A DNA stretch of 64,000 bases, from contig NW_027460335.1 of the NCBI RefSeq assembly GCF_050947875.1, positions 8,137,928-8,201,927 on the forward strand, in the 5' to 3' direction. Every line of letters starts with the position of its first letter. Position 1 is the stretch's first letter. Both the position numbers and the translations under genes were made by a program. Shown piece after piece: positions 33,291 to 42,633 of the stretch. The notes beneath the pieces are model-generated. The model was not told where the DNA came from, did no database searches, and was given only the letters and a program-made list of their open reading frames with translations. This DNA is from Dermacentor variabilis. Taxonomy: Eukaryota; Arthropoda; Arachnida; Ixodida; Ixodidae.

Positions 33291-34540
33291 ATACGACGGA
33301 AATGGCTCATCATCAGCGTACTGATCCGGAATTACTCCGGCTCATCGAGTACCTGGAGGGTCGACAAGTGAAAGTGTCTCGAGTTCTCGTTCGCGGATTG
33401 TGTTCGTATGTCCTTCGGAACAACGTCCTCTACAAACGAAACTTCGAGCACAGTGGTGAGACGTTTCTACTTCTCGTACCATCATCGCTGCGAGCTGAAA
33501 TCTTAGAAGCTTGCCATGATGACCCTGCAGCTGGCCGCTTAGGCGTTAGTGGGACTCTGGCGAGAATCCGCCAGAATTATTACTGGCCGAAGTTGATGAA
33601 TTCAGTGCAACACTATGTCAAATCGCGCCGATATTGTCAAAGACGCAAAACACCGCCACTCAAACCAGGAGCTTTTCTGCATCCGATACAGCCACCAACA
33701 GCGCCGTTTGAACAAATAGGAGTGGATTTACTTGGGCCATTTCTCGTTTCAACCTCAGGAAAGCGGTAGATTGTGGTAGCAACCGATCATCTGACCCGGT
33801 ATGCTGAGACCTCTTCCCTTACGAAAGAAACCGCCATTGAAGTGGCTCAGTTTCTTGTCACACACATAGTATTACGACATGGCGCACCTAAGGTACCCAT
33901 AACAGACAAAGGAACAGCTTTTGTGGCCCATTTGATGCACTCTATTATGAAACTAACACATACTGCTCATAGAAATACCACAGCGTATCATCCACAAACA
34001 AACGGCCTGACTGAACGGCTCAATAGAACGTTCGCTGACATGATCTCAATGTACGTGGACGTCGAGCATCCGACATGGGACAGTATTCTGCCATATGCCA
34101 CCTTTGCGTATAATACTTCAGTACAAGAAACGACACATTTCACGCCATTTGAACTTGTTTACGGTCGGACAGTAACAGCGACACTAGACGCGATGTCACC
34201 TGTAGACAACAGCACCGAAGACGACCCTGACGTTAGCGAGTACATAGAAAAGGCAGAAGAAGCACGGCAGTTGGCAAGGCACCGTACCGTACAACAGCAA
34301 TACGTCGACGTAAACCGGTACAACCTTTGGCGAAGAGAGGTACAGTACAAACCCGGATGCAAAGTGTGGGTATGGACGCCTATACGTACGCCCGGTCTTT
34401 CGGAGAAGTTACTGCGCCGTTACTTTGGCCCCTACAAAGTTCTTCGCCGGTTAAGTCCCTTAAACTACGAGGTAACTCCTGAAGGCAAATTCTGCTCCAC
34501 ACGACGCAGGAGTCGCCCAGAAGTCGTACACGTAGTATGA
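33287..34540 (+). pseudogene. Integrase (gypsy E)
   Basis: Piece 33,287-33,769: the zinc-binding region is damaged (AAGRLGV replaces the usual His, RYCQR has lost one Cys); the first catalytic Asp is in IGVDLLGPF. A TAG replaces Trp at 33,767. Piece 33,773-34,540: second Asp in PITDKGTAF, catalytic Glu in TNGLTERLN, then YATFAYNTSVQETTHFTPFE and a GPY/F module LRRYFGPYKVLRRL. An early TGA at 34,538 truncates the tail by a few residues. Confidence 0.9.
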
Positions 34541-34574
34541 ATGAAGCCATACTATGAAAGGCATTGATTAACAC

Positions 34575-35004
34575 AAGTTGCACATACGATCAAGCCTAGC
34601 ACCGGCCATCCTCTGACCACTGTCCTATTTAAAGCAGTTGGCCTCTCTAGTCCTTTCCTACGCATCGGGACGATGCTTCTTCGGAGGGGGCTAAAGCCGC
34701 CAGCATTGCGAGAAGAAAAAGGCGACCGACATATCCCAACTGCGTAGCCGCCACACCGCAAGCGTCAAGCAAAGCACCGCAACGCAGCGCTCGGCCGGTG
34801 CTGACAGGCCGGCGTCTCGTGCGCGAGAATCGGACGATTGGCACGCGACAGGAGGCGACAGAGAGGAGAACGACGCTCGAAGGAGTGAAGCTCGAGGGAC
34901 CTTTTTTGTTGTGGTTGAGTGCTCAGTCGTGTTTGTTGACGGGCACAGCTTCGCCTAGCATAAATCAGTTTTCGTGGAAACGGCTGTTGTAACTGTTGGT
35001 TACA
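34575..35004 (+). repeat. 3' LTR of gypsy E (left limit approximate)
   Basis: The right end is fixed by TTACA and (TA)n at 35,004. It matches the truncated 5' LTR from about 34,783 onwards and contains TATTTAAAG at about 34,626, a plausible TATA element. The exact start before 34,620 cannot be fixed because the 5' copy lacks it. Confidence 0.65.

Positions 35005-35090
<86 letters not shown>
35005..35090. repeat. (TA)n microsatellite between gypsy E and gypsy F
   Basis: TA repeats with two G interruptions. It is the only sequence between the end of the E 3' LTR and the end of the F 3' LTR. Confidence 0.97.
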
Positions 35091-35199
35091 TGTCACGAGT
35101 GGTGCTACACACCGGTAATTACAGAAGACGAGCGCACAGCAAGACAACCATTTATTGAGGTGAACTTGTGCCCCATATAACCAAAAGCAACTAGCCCAA
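35091..35199 (-). repeat. 3' LTR of gypsy F, distal part
   Basis: The last 109 bp of the minus-strand LTR (ends GTGACA). It contains the AATAAA signal (TTTATT on plus at about 35,150). Two of the three differences from the 5' LTR lie here. Confidence 0.9.
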
Positions 35200-35267
35200 T
35201 TGGCCGCGAGATCGACCTATAGGTGGCAGCACCGTCGCCCCGTTAGTGTGGATGCGTCGCCCGTGCG

Positions 35268-35558
35268 GTGTGTGGAAGTGTAGGGAGCTACTGTTTTCAT
35301 TTCGCGATTATGTGCTCCGTGCCCGCAGAAAACGCTTCATTTACCATCGTGAGATTTTGTTCGGTTCCGCAATGCAGCACATATTGCACAGAGCCAGGGA
35401 TAAGCTTTCACTACTATCCCGTTGACGCGGCACGTCGCCGAGAATGGCTCGTCAGGCTTCGGAACGGCAAGGCGCCTTCCAAGTATGGGATGGTGTGCAG
35501 TAAGCATTTCGACGATGGTGCGTTCAAGCGTTCGCTGACGAAAAAGGATGGTGAATAG
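35268..35558 (+). CDS. THAP-type zinc-finger ORF
   Basis: A 96-codon frame, with a more likely start at the internal ATG 35,310. It carries the C2CH pattern of a THAP DNA-binding domain: CSVPQC, a conserved ISFHYYP, a REWLVRLRNG stretch, then SKYGMVCSKHF and FKRSL. THAP domains bind DNA and are found in host regulators and at the N-terminus of P-element and some other transposases. The stop follows 11 residues after FKRSL, so either this is a first exon (a GTGAAT donor-like site at 35,551) or a truncated gene. It lies 68 bp inside the inverted end of the insertion. Confidence 0.7.
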   Translation: MCGSVGSYCFHFAIMCSVPAENASFTIVRFCSVPQCSTYCTEPGISFHYYPVDAARRREWLVRLRNGKAPSKYGMVCSKHFDDGAFKRSLTKKDGE

Positions 35559-36063
35559 TCAAATCTGATATCACGTTTGGGAATCCTAATCGGCAATCTG
35601 GGCATTAATGTTTGCTACATGCGTAATTGCTGTGTAGTAGCTGTGCATGTGAAGATCGTTGCAGTCCCCGAAAGTTCGTGTCGGCGTGGCCTGGGATGCC
35701 AGTAATGAGTTGCCTGTGCTTTCATATACTTCCGCAAGTAAATTAACCATGTCTCCACGCATGCAATTTATTTTATATCCTTCATGCGCCGCCTGCGCAG
35801 TGAATGCAAGGTTCGCGCTCAGCTGCGAGTCCGTTTAAACGAGCGGCACCGAGCGTGACTAGCTGTCACGTTTTCCGTTGTCTTTCCTCAGCCATGGGAA
35901 CTGTTCTCAGTGCTCCGAAGTGTAAATACGAGCCCCGAAACACGGCAAGTGTGTACGCATGATCTCGTACAGATTAAACAGTGTCGTTTCGCGAGCCAAC
36001 AGCGGGTGGTCCATTAAGCGATGAACGAACAAGCGCGAGCGAATTTATTGCTACTGCTCATAT

Positions 36064-36066
<3 letters not shown>

Positions 36067-36105
<39 letters not shown>

Positions 36106-36118
36106 TTTCTCTTTTATA
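36067..36118. repeat. (TA)n followed by a T-run and acceptor-like AG
   Basis: (TA)n 36,067-36,097, then T-rich CTCTTTTATAG. On the plus strand this would make a usable 3' splice site at 36,119, followed by GGGCGGAAAAAAATTGAAGC, a short open frame to the stop at 36,179. Confidence 0.6.
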
Positions 36119-36512
36119 GGGGGGCGGAAAAAAATTGAAGCCCGATGCACTGCATTCAAGTACCACTGCAAATCCAAGTGACTGCATGCGAAAGTAATTA
36201 AAGGGATCTAATGATTATGATACAACATAAATTATACGTTGCATGCTTTATTTGAGCTTTGAGTAACGGTTGCAACTGGTTATAAAGCGACTCGAAAGCA
36301 TTTTACAGTGGTAGTAACACTCTGAAACTAACTCGCGATTTCGTAGGTCTGGCTAAAAACAAAAATTGATAAAGCAACATAAGTTCTCTAAATTTATCGT
36401 ATAACGTAAACACATCGCAAATACGCGAGTCAACTTAGTATGATGTAATGTAAACAAATCGCGATACGCGCCGCGACCAACTACATCCGAACAACTTGAG
36501 GCAATACTTTAC

Positions 36513-36768
36513 CCTGCAGGGCATGTGCAGTTCAATTCTGCTATTTTTGTCTCGTCGGTCAAATTCAGGTCGACTCGGTGTGGGTCTTTACTAAGCGCGG
36601 ACGACTGCAGCACGAATGCGACAACGTGCACAGGACCGTCAGAGTAGCAGGTGGAAGCGACGGCACTACACTCAATGATGTGGCCCGCCACAACGACTTG
36701 GTCGCCTTTGACGAGACACCTGACACCGTCCCCAACATGGTTGAGAATTGTGCTTAGAGGCAAGGGTG
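36513..36768 (-). CDS. Internal exon with SWIM-like zinc-finger start
   Basis: 256-bp minus-strand exon. A strong acceptor lies upstream (GCTATTTTTCCGTTTTACAG before 36,768) and a GTAAAG donor downstream at 36,512. The frame is open throughout: GVRCLVKGDQVVVAGHIIEC, then GPVHVVAFVLQSSALSKDPH and TDETKIAELNCTCPAG. The final C-T-C-P-A-G before the donor resembles the first half (CxC) of a SWIM zinc finger, whose CxH half would be in the next exon (not found). SWIM fingers occur in MULE transposases and in expanded invertebrate gene families. Function is inferred only. Confidence 0.5.
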
Positions 36769-36814
36769 CTGTAAAACGGAAAAATAGCACGTTAACCTCA
36801 CAACACGTTGATGG

Positions 36815-36990
36815 TGATGATGATGAAGCAACATTTACTGGGCCCGAAATAAATCGGTAGTGCACGCAGGCACCAGACGGGGTGGTTCCCTAGTTACGGG
36901 ACCCATATGTTTCCAGCAGCTCCTGGCCCCTGTCCGTCAGTGCGAGCTGAATCGGTAGGGAGACGAGCGCACATGGTGTGGTGTGGTCGC
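36815..36990. repeat. Possible tick interspersed repeat
   Basis: GATGATGATGAAGCAACATT, then a GGGGTGGTTCCCTAGTTACG-type stretch and a GTCCGTCAGTGCGAGCTGA stretch. I recall this style as a common short repeat in tick sequences. It lies in the presumed intron upstream of the SWIM-like exon. Confidence 0.35.
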
Positions 36991-37054
36991 GTTAAGCAAA
37001 TGCTTTTCTCATCAGTACACTAAAAACGTACAGCGATTTACTTTACGAATTTCC

Positions 37055-37138
37055 GTTACAAAAATGAAAGAATAACAGGTTGCGAGTTTGTCCACCATCG
37101 AACAGACCGTCCTCGTCAACATCCATCGTGATTTCGCG
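37055..37138 (-). CDS. Short ORF / possible first exon (MDVDEDG)
   Basis: Minus-strand ATG at about 37,125 starts MDVDEDGLFDGGQTRNLLFF and stops at about 37,040. It is the first ATG inside the right inverted end and faces the SWIM-like exon 270 bp downstream, so it could be the first coding exon of that transcription unit. No family was recognised. Confidence 0.3.
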
Positions 37139-37250
37139 AACTACGATCGCTGCACACTTCGGCTGGAGCGGCGACGGGCCACCGTCATCCACACTTAGGA
37201 GCTTCGTCACCTCGCCGCTAGGAGCCGACTCTGTTCGATCTCGAGGCCAA

Positions 37251-37501
37251 TAGCAACATGTGCAAGCATGGACAGCAATCGACAAAGAACGAACACCCCC
37301 TATCTGCGGGCAGTATTTAAAGGCTGTGAAGTAACGTGCGTAGAACTATCGCGGGAGATAGCGCGAGTTGCCCTGCCTGATACGATGGGCCCATCGTAGA
37401 TACGACGCTATCGCGGTAGGTTTGCGCGAGTGCTCACACGCGTTAACATCCGTCATTCGGACGCCACCGGCACAGATGCAAAGCCCGAAAGGCACGTGGC
37501 A
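37251..37501 (-). repeat. 3' LTR of gypsy F, proximal part
   Basis: The first 251 bp of the minus-strand LTR, starting TGCCACGTGCC. It contains the TATA-like CTTTAAATACTG at about 37,315. One substitution separates it from the 5' LTR. Confidence 0.9.
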
Positions 37502-37622
37502 TTGCTCCCCTCCAAAAAAAGCATCGTCTCGATGTTGAAAATAAGCACTTAGGTAAGTAAGTACACAGTACTAGAGTTCGTGGTGAACACAAAGTAAAGA
37601 AAAAAACTACGCTAGAAGTTTT

Positions 37623-39971
37623 CTAACGTGCGTAATACGGCTTCATGCGCACAACATGAACGATTTCAGGCCGTGCGCGCCGTCGCTGAGAGTTCGTCAG
37701 CCTGTCAGGAATGACCTCATAGTTCAATGCACCCACACGGCGGACAATCTTGTATGGGCCGAAATAACGTCGAAGAAGCTTCTCGCTGAGGCCTCGTCGG
37801 CGAACTGGTGCCCATACCCAAACTTGGTCGCCGGGCGTGTATTCTTGATGGCGGTGTCGAAGGTTGTAGTGCCGGGCGTCAATTGCTTGCTGTCTTACTG
37901 TTCGTACTCGAGCGAGCTGCCGGGCCTCTTCGGCGCGCTGCTGAAACGTCGCCACGTAAGGATGTGGGTCACCTTCATTCACATGAGGGAGCATGGCGTC
38001 GAGTGTCGTAGTCACTTCCCGGCCGTAAACAAGAGCGAACGGTGTCAACCCAGTTGTCTCCGGAATGGCGGTATTATATGCGAAGGTGACATAAGGGAGT
38101 ACTTCGTCCCACGTTTTATGTTCTACGTCAACGTACATCGACATCATGTCCGCCAGGGTTTTATTTAGCCGTTCCGTGAGACCATTACTTTGCGGATGGT
38201 ATGCGGTAGTTCTGCGGTGAGTAGGTTGGCTGTACCGTAGTATGGCCTGCATCAGGTCACTACAGAATGCTGTGCCCCTGTCAGTGATAATGACCTCTGG
38301 CGCGCCGTGACGCAGGACGATATGAAAAGTAAAAAATCTGGCGGCTTCTTCAGCAGTGGCTCTTGAGAGGGCGCACGTTTCTGCGTAGCGCGTCAAGTAA
38401 TCCGTCGCAACTATAATCCATTTGTTCCCAGCGGTGGACGTCAGAAAAGGCCCAAGAAAGTCCAATCCAACTTGCTGGAACGGTTTTCTCGAGGGTTTGA
38501 TCGGTTGCAGGAATCCGGCAGGTTTCGTTGGGGGAGTCTTGCGGCGTTGACACTCTCTGCACGTACGGACGTAGTGCTTGACTTCTTCGGCAATACGCGG
38601 CCAGTAATAACTTTCTCGAATCCGCGCGAGTGTTCGTGCAGAGCCGAGGTGTCCAGATGTTGCTTCATCATGAGACGCCAGTAAAATTTCTGGACGTAGA
38701 GACGATGGTACAACAAGAAGGTAGGCCTTCCTCGTAGGATCGAAGTTCTTTTTGGTTAGGACACCATTTCTCAAGCAGAAAGCTGACACACTGCGCTTGA
38801 AGATTTGTGGCACCCTGTCACTTCGTCCTTCAAGGTACTCAATGAGGCCACTAAGTTCAGGGTCGGTCCGCTGTTGCGTGGCGAAATCGGAGGCGGTAAC
38901 CATGCCAAGAAAGGTAGAGTCGTCGTCTGTACACGGTGGTGGTTGCTCGACGGGGGCTCGGGACCGACAGTCTGCGTCTGAATGCTTTCTTCCGTTCTTG
39001 TAGACTACGGAGATATCGAACTCCTGCAGCCGCAAACTCCATCTTGCGAGGCGTCCGGACGGGTCCTTCAGGTTTGCTAACCAGCATAACGCATAGTGAT
39101 CGGTAACGACAGTAAAAGGTCGGCCGTATACATATGGGCGAAATTTTGATGTTGCCCACACTATTGCCAGACATTCTTTTTCCGTTGTGGAATAGTTTGA
39201 CTCGGCCTTCGATAAAGAACGACTGGCATAGGCGATGACGTGTTCTCGTCCGTTCTGTCTCTGAACAAGAACGGCGCCGAGCCCGTAACTGCTGGCGTCG
39301 GTGTGGATTTCAGTTTCCGCCTTGTCGTCGAAGTGCGCCAAAATGAGTGGCGATTGGAGACGGCGCTGGAGCTCTCGAAACGCTTCTTCTTGTGGTGCAT
39401 GCCATACAAACGGGACGTCCTCTTTTGTCAGGCGTGTCAAAGGCTCTGCGATACGCGAGAAGTCTTTGACGAAACGTCTGTAGTAGGCGCAAAGTCCGAG
39501 AAACCTTCTGACGCCTCTCTTTTCACGGGGCGGTGGAAAGTGTCGCACGGCAGCTGTCTTCTCTGGGTCTGGTAAGATGCCTGCAGAGTTCACAACGTGG
39601 CCCAGGAATTTCAGCTGTGCGTAGGCGAAGCGACATTTTTCAGGCTTCAGCGTAAGTCCGGAAGACTTGATAGCATGAAGTACCACCTCTAGCCTGCTAA
39701 GGTGTTCGTCGAAGGTAGAAGCGAATACTATCACATCATCAAGATATACCAGACAAGTCTGCCACTTAAGTCCAGCCAATACGGTGTCCATTACCCTTTG
39801 GAAGGTTGCAGGGGCAGTACACAGCCCAAATGGCATGACCTTGAACTGGTATACGCCATCTGGTGTAATGAACGCAGTCTTTTCGCGATCCCTTTCGTCA
39901 ACCTCTACCTGCCAATAGCCGCTCTTTAGGTCCATGGACGAGAAGTATCTTGCATTACAAAGGCGATCCAA
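37623..39971 (-). CDS. pol: Pol: reverse transcriptase, RNase H and integrase (gypsy F)
   Basis: A 782-codon frame. Reverse transcriptase from its first catalytic block: SSMDLKSGYWQ (Asp 14) and YLDD 76-79. RNase H has IHTDASSYGLGA (Asp 224) and ends HSDADCRSRAP. Integrase zinc region: His 434, His 441 (SGHLGS), then CRECQRRK (Cys 471, 474). Core: Asp 504 (VGLDFLGPF), Asp 564 (IITDRGTAF), Glu 600 (SNGLTERLN). A GPY/F module, LRRYFGPYKIVRRV, is near the end, which reads VVRMKPYYAR. All catalytic residues are present. The N-terminal part of reverse transcriptase is in the neighbouring frame because of one extra base in an A-run at 40,064-40,070. Confidence 0.95.
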   Translation of the reverse strand: MDRLCNARYFSSMDLKSGYWQVEVDERDREKTAFITPDGVYQFKVMPFGLCTAPATFQRVMDTVLAGLKWQTCLVYLDDVIVFASTFDEHLSRLEVVLHAIKSSGLTLKPEKCRFAYAQLKFLGHVVNSAGILPDPEKTAAVRHFPPPREKRGVRRFLGLCAYYRRFVKDFSRIAEPLTRLTKEDVPFVWHAPQEEAFRELQRRLQSPLILAHFDDKAETEIHTDASSYGLGAVLVQRQNGREHVIAYASRSLSKAESNYSTTEKECLAIVWATSKFRPYVYGRPFTVVTDHYALCWLANLKDPSGRLARWSLRLQEFDISVVYKNGRKHSDADCRSRAPVEQPPPCTDDDSTFLGMVTASDFATQQRTDPELSGLIEYLEGRSDRVPQIFKRSVSAFCLRNGVLTKKNFDPTRKAYLLVVPSSLRPEILLASHDEATSGHLGSARTLARIRESYYWPRIAEEVKHYVRTCRECQRRKTPPTKPAGFLQPIKPSRKPFQQVGLDFLGPFLTSTAGNKWIIVATDYLTRYAETCALSRATAEEAARFFTFHIVLRHGAPEVIITDRGTAFCSDLMQAILRYSQPTHRRTTAYHPQSNGLTERLNKTLADMMSMYVDVEHKTWDEVLPYVTFAYNTAIPETTGLTPFALVYGREVTTTLDAMLPHVNEGDPHPYVATFQQRAEEARQLARVRTVRQQAIDARHYNLRHRHQEYTPGDQVWVWAPVRRRGLSEKLLRRYFGPYKIVRRVGALNYEVIPDRLTNSQRRRARPEIVHVVRMKPYYAR

Positions 39972-39978
39972 GGCGTCG

Positions 39979-41264
39979 TCAATTCGAGGGAGCGGGTAGA
40001 CGTCCTTTCTCGTGACCTTGTTGAGTCGGCGGTAATCGACACAGAATCTTAGGGTGTTCTCTTTTTTTCACGAGCACGACGGGGGAAGCCCAGGGACTTT
40101 GAGAGGGTTCGATGACGTCGTCGTGCAGCATTTCTTTTATCTGTTTCCTGATTGCTTCCCGTTCTTTCATGGACACGCGGTACGGCGACTGGTGAATAGG
40201 CAGTGTACATCCATCTGTTATTATCCGATGCTTTGTAAGCGTCGTCTGGCGAATCTTGGACGATGTAGCGAAGCAATCCTGGTAGGTATGAAGCAGTTTC
40301 TGCAGCCGTTCTTGTCTCGCTTGCGGTAGATCAGGGTTTATATCGAATGAAATGTCAGGAGGTCGAGGTGCGAGTTCGTTTTCGAGCGTGAGGACGTTGC
40401 CTATGTCGGCAATGGTCTCGAAGAGCGCCACCGTGGTTCCTTTAGCGAGATGACGGTATTCCGAGCAGAAATTCGTTATCAGTATATTGGCTGTTCCTTC
40501 GACCAGGCGGACGATCCCTCTTGCTACTGACAACCCCCGCTCAAACAGCAAACTTGGGTTCGCTTCGACCAATCCCTCCATGCAGCTGCCGTTGTTGGTA
40601 CCCACTGCGATCAGAGTACTCGACCGGGGTGGCAACGTGATATGTTCATCGAGAATCGCGAGTGAAGCAGATAATGCAGGACTTAAATCGTGCGCGATGG
40701 CGTTCTCTGGTGAAAGACTTATGGTCTGTGCCTGTAGATTAATGACCGCACTGTTTGCCGAAAGGAAATCTACGCCCAGAATGACGTCACGGGAGCACTG
40801 CTCTAGGACGATGAAAACGGTAGGGTACGTGTGTCCTCGCACCGCTACACGAGCCGTACATCTTCCCTCTGGCGTTACTACGTGACCACCTGCTGTTCGT
40901 ATCTGTGGGCCGTCCCAAGCAGTAAGAACTTTCCTTAGTTTAGTGGCAAACACTGCGCTCACGACGGAGAAGTCAGCACCGGTGTCAACCAGTGCAAACA
41001 CATCCCGGTTGTCTATATTCACTGCTAGGTCTGTGGATTTTGTTGTGGTATTGCACGTGCGTCGGGGTGCGGTGATGCGGCTTTGCTGGTATTTGCTACT
41101 GACGGATCGCTTGGTTTCGTCGCTGGCATGAAGATTATATTGTCGCGTCGTTGACACATTTTGCTCGGGCGGCGCAGGCGTAGTTTCATCCCTAGAATGT
41201 TGCGGCGGGGGAGGGTTTTCAGCAGTGCGACTGGCCGCAACCGTGCCTCCACCGGTTGCCGTCC
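39979..41264 (-). CDS. pol: Pol N-terminal part: protease, linker, start of reverse transcriptase (gypsy F)
   Basis: Open in the -1 frame relative to gag from the gag stop onwards, so it is read by frameshifting rather than from its own ATG. In the 392-codon stretch from 41,157, the protease has VFALVDTGADFSVV with DTGA 58-61, then SRDVILGVDFLSANSAVINL. The linker includes LSVARGIVRLVEGTANILIT. The RT lead-in reads PLSPYRVS-type PIHQSPYRVSMKEREAIRKQ, then SPWASPVVLVKK. The frame leaves the RT sequence at the A-run at 40,064-40,070, where one base has been gained relative to E, and ends at 39,979. That single lesion is the only break in F pol. Confidence 0.92.
40064..40070 (-). other. Frameshift in a 7-A homopolymer of gypsy F pol
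   Basis: The minus strand reads GTGAAAAAAAGAGAAC. Element E at the same place has one base fewer in phase and stays in frame through FCVDYRKLN. A one-base gain in a homopolymer can be a real mutation or a sequencing error. Confidence 0.8.
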
Positions 41265-41274
41265 TCAGTTTCCC
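41237..41274 (-). promoter_or_regulatory. Programmed -1 ribosomal frameshift signal between gag and pol (gypsy F)
   Basis: Slippery heptamer GGGAAAC (41,268-41,274) is in the zero frame as G GGA AAC, immediately followed by the gag TGA. An 8-base spacer (41,260-41,267) leads to a perfect 7-bp stem GCAACCG / CGGTTGC (41,253-41,259 and 41,237-41,243) with a 9-base loop. Loop bases GGAGG could also pair with CCTCC at 41,210-41,214 to form a pseudoknot. This matches the standard X-XXY-YYZ layout and spacing, and the -1 frame is open into protease. Confidence 0.85.
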
Positions 41275-42614
41275 AAGCCAAGGCTGGGGGACCTTCCCCG
41301 CACTGCTTCCGCGTAGCTAGGACGAGGAGAAGTAGAGCGGCGGGATGAGGGTGACGGCGACCTGTAGCTGCTTGTTGACGAATTCTGCCTTTGTAGGTAG
41401 TGTTCTATCTCAAGTGGCCTTTGGCCAGGTTGCGGACGTGCAGCCCCGATAGGGAACCCACGGATGCCGAGGTTCCTGTATAAGCAGCGACGGTATACAT
41501 GGCCGGGCTCGCCGCAGTGGAAGCATAAAGGACGCTGGTCGGGAGTCCTCCAGACGTCGGACTTTCTCGGGGCTGCCTGTTCGACTCTAGGCGGGCGGTC
41601 ATTTGGTCGTGAGCGTTGCAACGGCGTGTACGCCGATCTGGTCGGCCGCACTTGGCTTTGCACCGCGGCGGCATACGACATAACCTGAGGTGGTCGAGGG
41701 GTATATTCCGGTGCTTGGTGCGGCTGAACTAGTGGCCCTGTTCCCAGTGCCTGCTGGACTTCTTGCCTGATAACGTCGCTGAGCGCTGCGACTTGAAGAC
41801 TGGAGCTAGGGAATATTTTACGAAGTTCCTCTTGTACTACAGCCTTGATTGTGTCGTGAAGGTTGCTCCTGCTCACGGTGTCGAATTCCGTGGAAGACGC
41901 ACCACAGACCAGAGCAGGGCGTCCGTACTGCCTTCTCCAAACGTCGAGTGTTTTTTCCATGGCTGCGGCTTCACTTAAAAATTCAGCGACTGTTCTTGGT
42001 GGGTTCCGCATAAGCCCAGCGAAAAACTCTTCTTTCACTCCTCTGATAAGGAAACCAAGCTTCTTTTCTTCCGGCATTTCTGGGTCTGCCCGACCAAAAA
42101 GATTCTTCATTTCTTCCACGAAGACGGCCACGCTTTCGTTGGGCAGCTGGAGACGTGTTTGAAGTTGTCGCTCTGCTCTTTCTTTGCGAAGGACACTTGT
42201 AAATGTAACAAGAAGGCTTCGCTTGAAGTCTTCCCATGTCCTGAGCTGCGACTCTTGGTTGGTGAACCACGTACGTGCAGACTCCTCCAGCGCGAAGTAA
42301 ACGTGCTGCAGCTTCGCGTCGTCGTCCCACTTGTTGTAGCTCGCCACGCGCTCGAACTGTTCGAGCCAGTCTTCAGGATCATCGCAGGGATGTCCACGAA
42401 ATGTTGGTGGCTCCCGTGGCTGCTGCAACACGACGGCTGTAGGAGTGATGGGCTCGCTCATCTTGACTGTCGTGGCCGGTTTTGCAGGGCGTGTCTTCTC
42501 TGGTAGGAAGCCGTACTCAGGGGAGAGCCCAAGATTCCGGCGAGTTCTTCGTGGGTCGTCTTCTTCTGGCTGATGCAGACTGGTGTCACGAGTGCCTGAA
42601 CGAGCGCTGGACAT
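41265..42614 (-). CDS. gag: Gag (gypsy F), intact
   Basis: Open frame with first ATG at 42,614, at the end of the primer-binding site (upstream codons GTG GAG GTG CTG GGT belong to the site itself). Counting from the upstream GTG, the retrotransposon-gag capsid region spans about 85-235 (EDWLEQFERVASYNKWDDDA, LEESARTWFTNQESQLRTWE, LIRGVKEEFFAGLMRNPPRT). The zinc knuckle CFHCGEPGHVYRRC is at 369-382 (CX2CX4HX4C). A Ser/Arg/Pro-rich tail ends SLGLGN-stop, with the frameshift heptamer over the last two codons. Gag forms the particle and packages RNA. Confidence 0.95.
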   Translation of the reverse strand: MSSARSGTRDTSLHQPEEDDPRRTRRNLGLSPEYGFLPEKTRPAKPATTVKMSEPITPTAVVLQQPREPPTFRGHPCDDPEDWLEQFERVASYNKWDDDAKLQHVYFALEESARTWFTNQESQLRTWEDFKRSLLVTFTSVLRKERAERQLQTRLQLPNESVAVFVEEMKNLFGRADPEMPEEKKLGFLIRGVKEEFFAGLMRNPPRTVAEFLSEAAAMEKTLDVWRRQYGRPALVCGASSTEFDTVSRSNLHDTIKAVVQEELRKIFPSSSLQVAALSDVIRQEVQQALGTGPLVQPHQAPEYTPRPPQVMSYAAAVQSQVRPTRSAYTPLQRSRPNDRPPRVEQAAPRKSDVWRTPDQRPLCFHCGEPGHVYRRCLYRNLGIRGFPIGAARPQPGQRPLEIEHYLQRQNSSTSSYRSPSPSSRRSTSPRPSYAEAVRGRSPSLGLGN

Positions 42615-42615
42615 A

Positions 42616-42633
42616 CCCAGCACCTCCACCAGT
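42616..42633 (-). other. Primer-binding site of gypsy F
   Basis: ACTGGTGGAGGTGCTGGG follows the 5' LTR end directly, with TGG starting 2 bases in. The same sequence is at 29,621 in E, and a variant is in C and D. The tRNA is not identified. Confidence 0.65.

Larger units (their letters stand above)
29395..35004 (+). mobile_element. Ty3/gypsy element family E (related to F)
   Basis: Plus-strand element. The 5' LTR (29,395-29,617) has lost its upstream part at the (TA)n tract; the 3' LTR ends TTACA at 35,004. Primer-binding-like CTGGTGGAGGTGCTGGG is at 29,621. Gag, protease, reverse transcriptase, RNase H and integrase are all present with scattered stops and frameshifts. Protein motifs and the gag leader are those of element F, so E and F are sister families. 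Confidence 0.88.
35200..37250. mobile_element. 2.05-kb insertion in gypsy F 3' LTR carrying THAP and SWIM-like exons
   Basis: Breaks the F LTR between AGCCCAA and TAGCAAC; the intact junction AGCCCAATAGCAAC is in the 5' LTR at about 42,740. Its ends are inverted: TTGGCCGCGAGATCGA (35,200-35,215) against TTGGCCTCGAGATCGA on the other strand (37,235-37,250), 15 of 16 bases. Depending on the chosen ends there is no target duplication or a CAAT/CCAAT one. Inside are a plus-strand THAP ORF near the left end, a minus-strand spliced-type exon and a minus-strand ATG ORF near the right end, plus a (TA)n tract. Confidence 0.7.
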
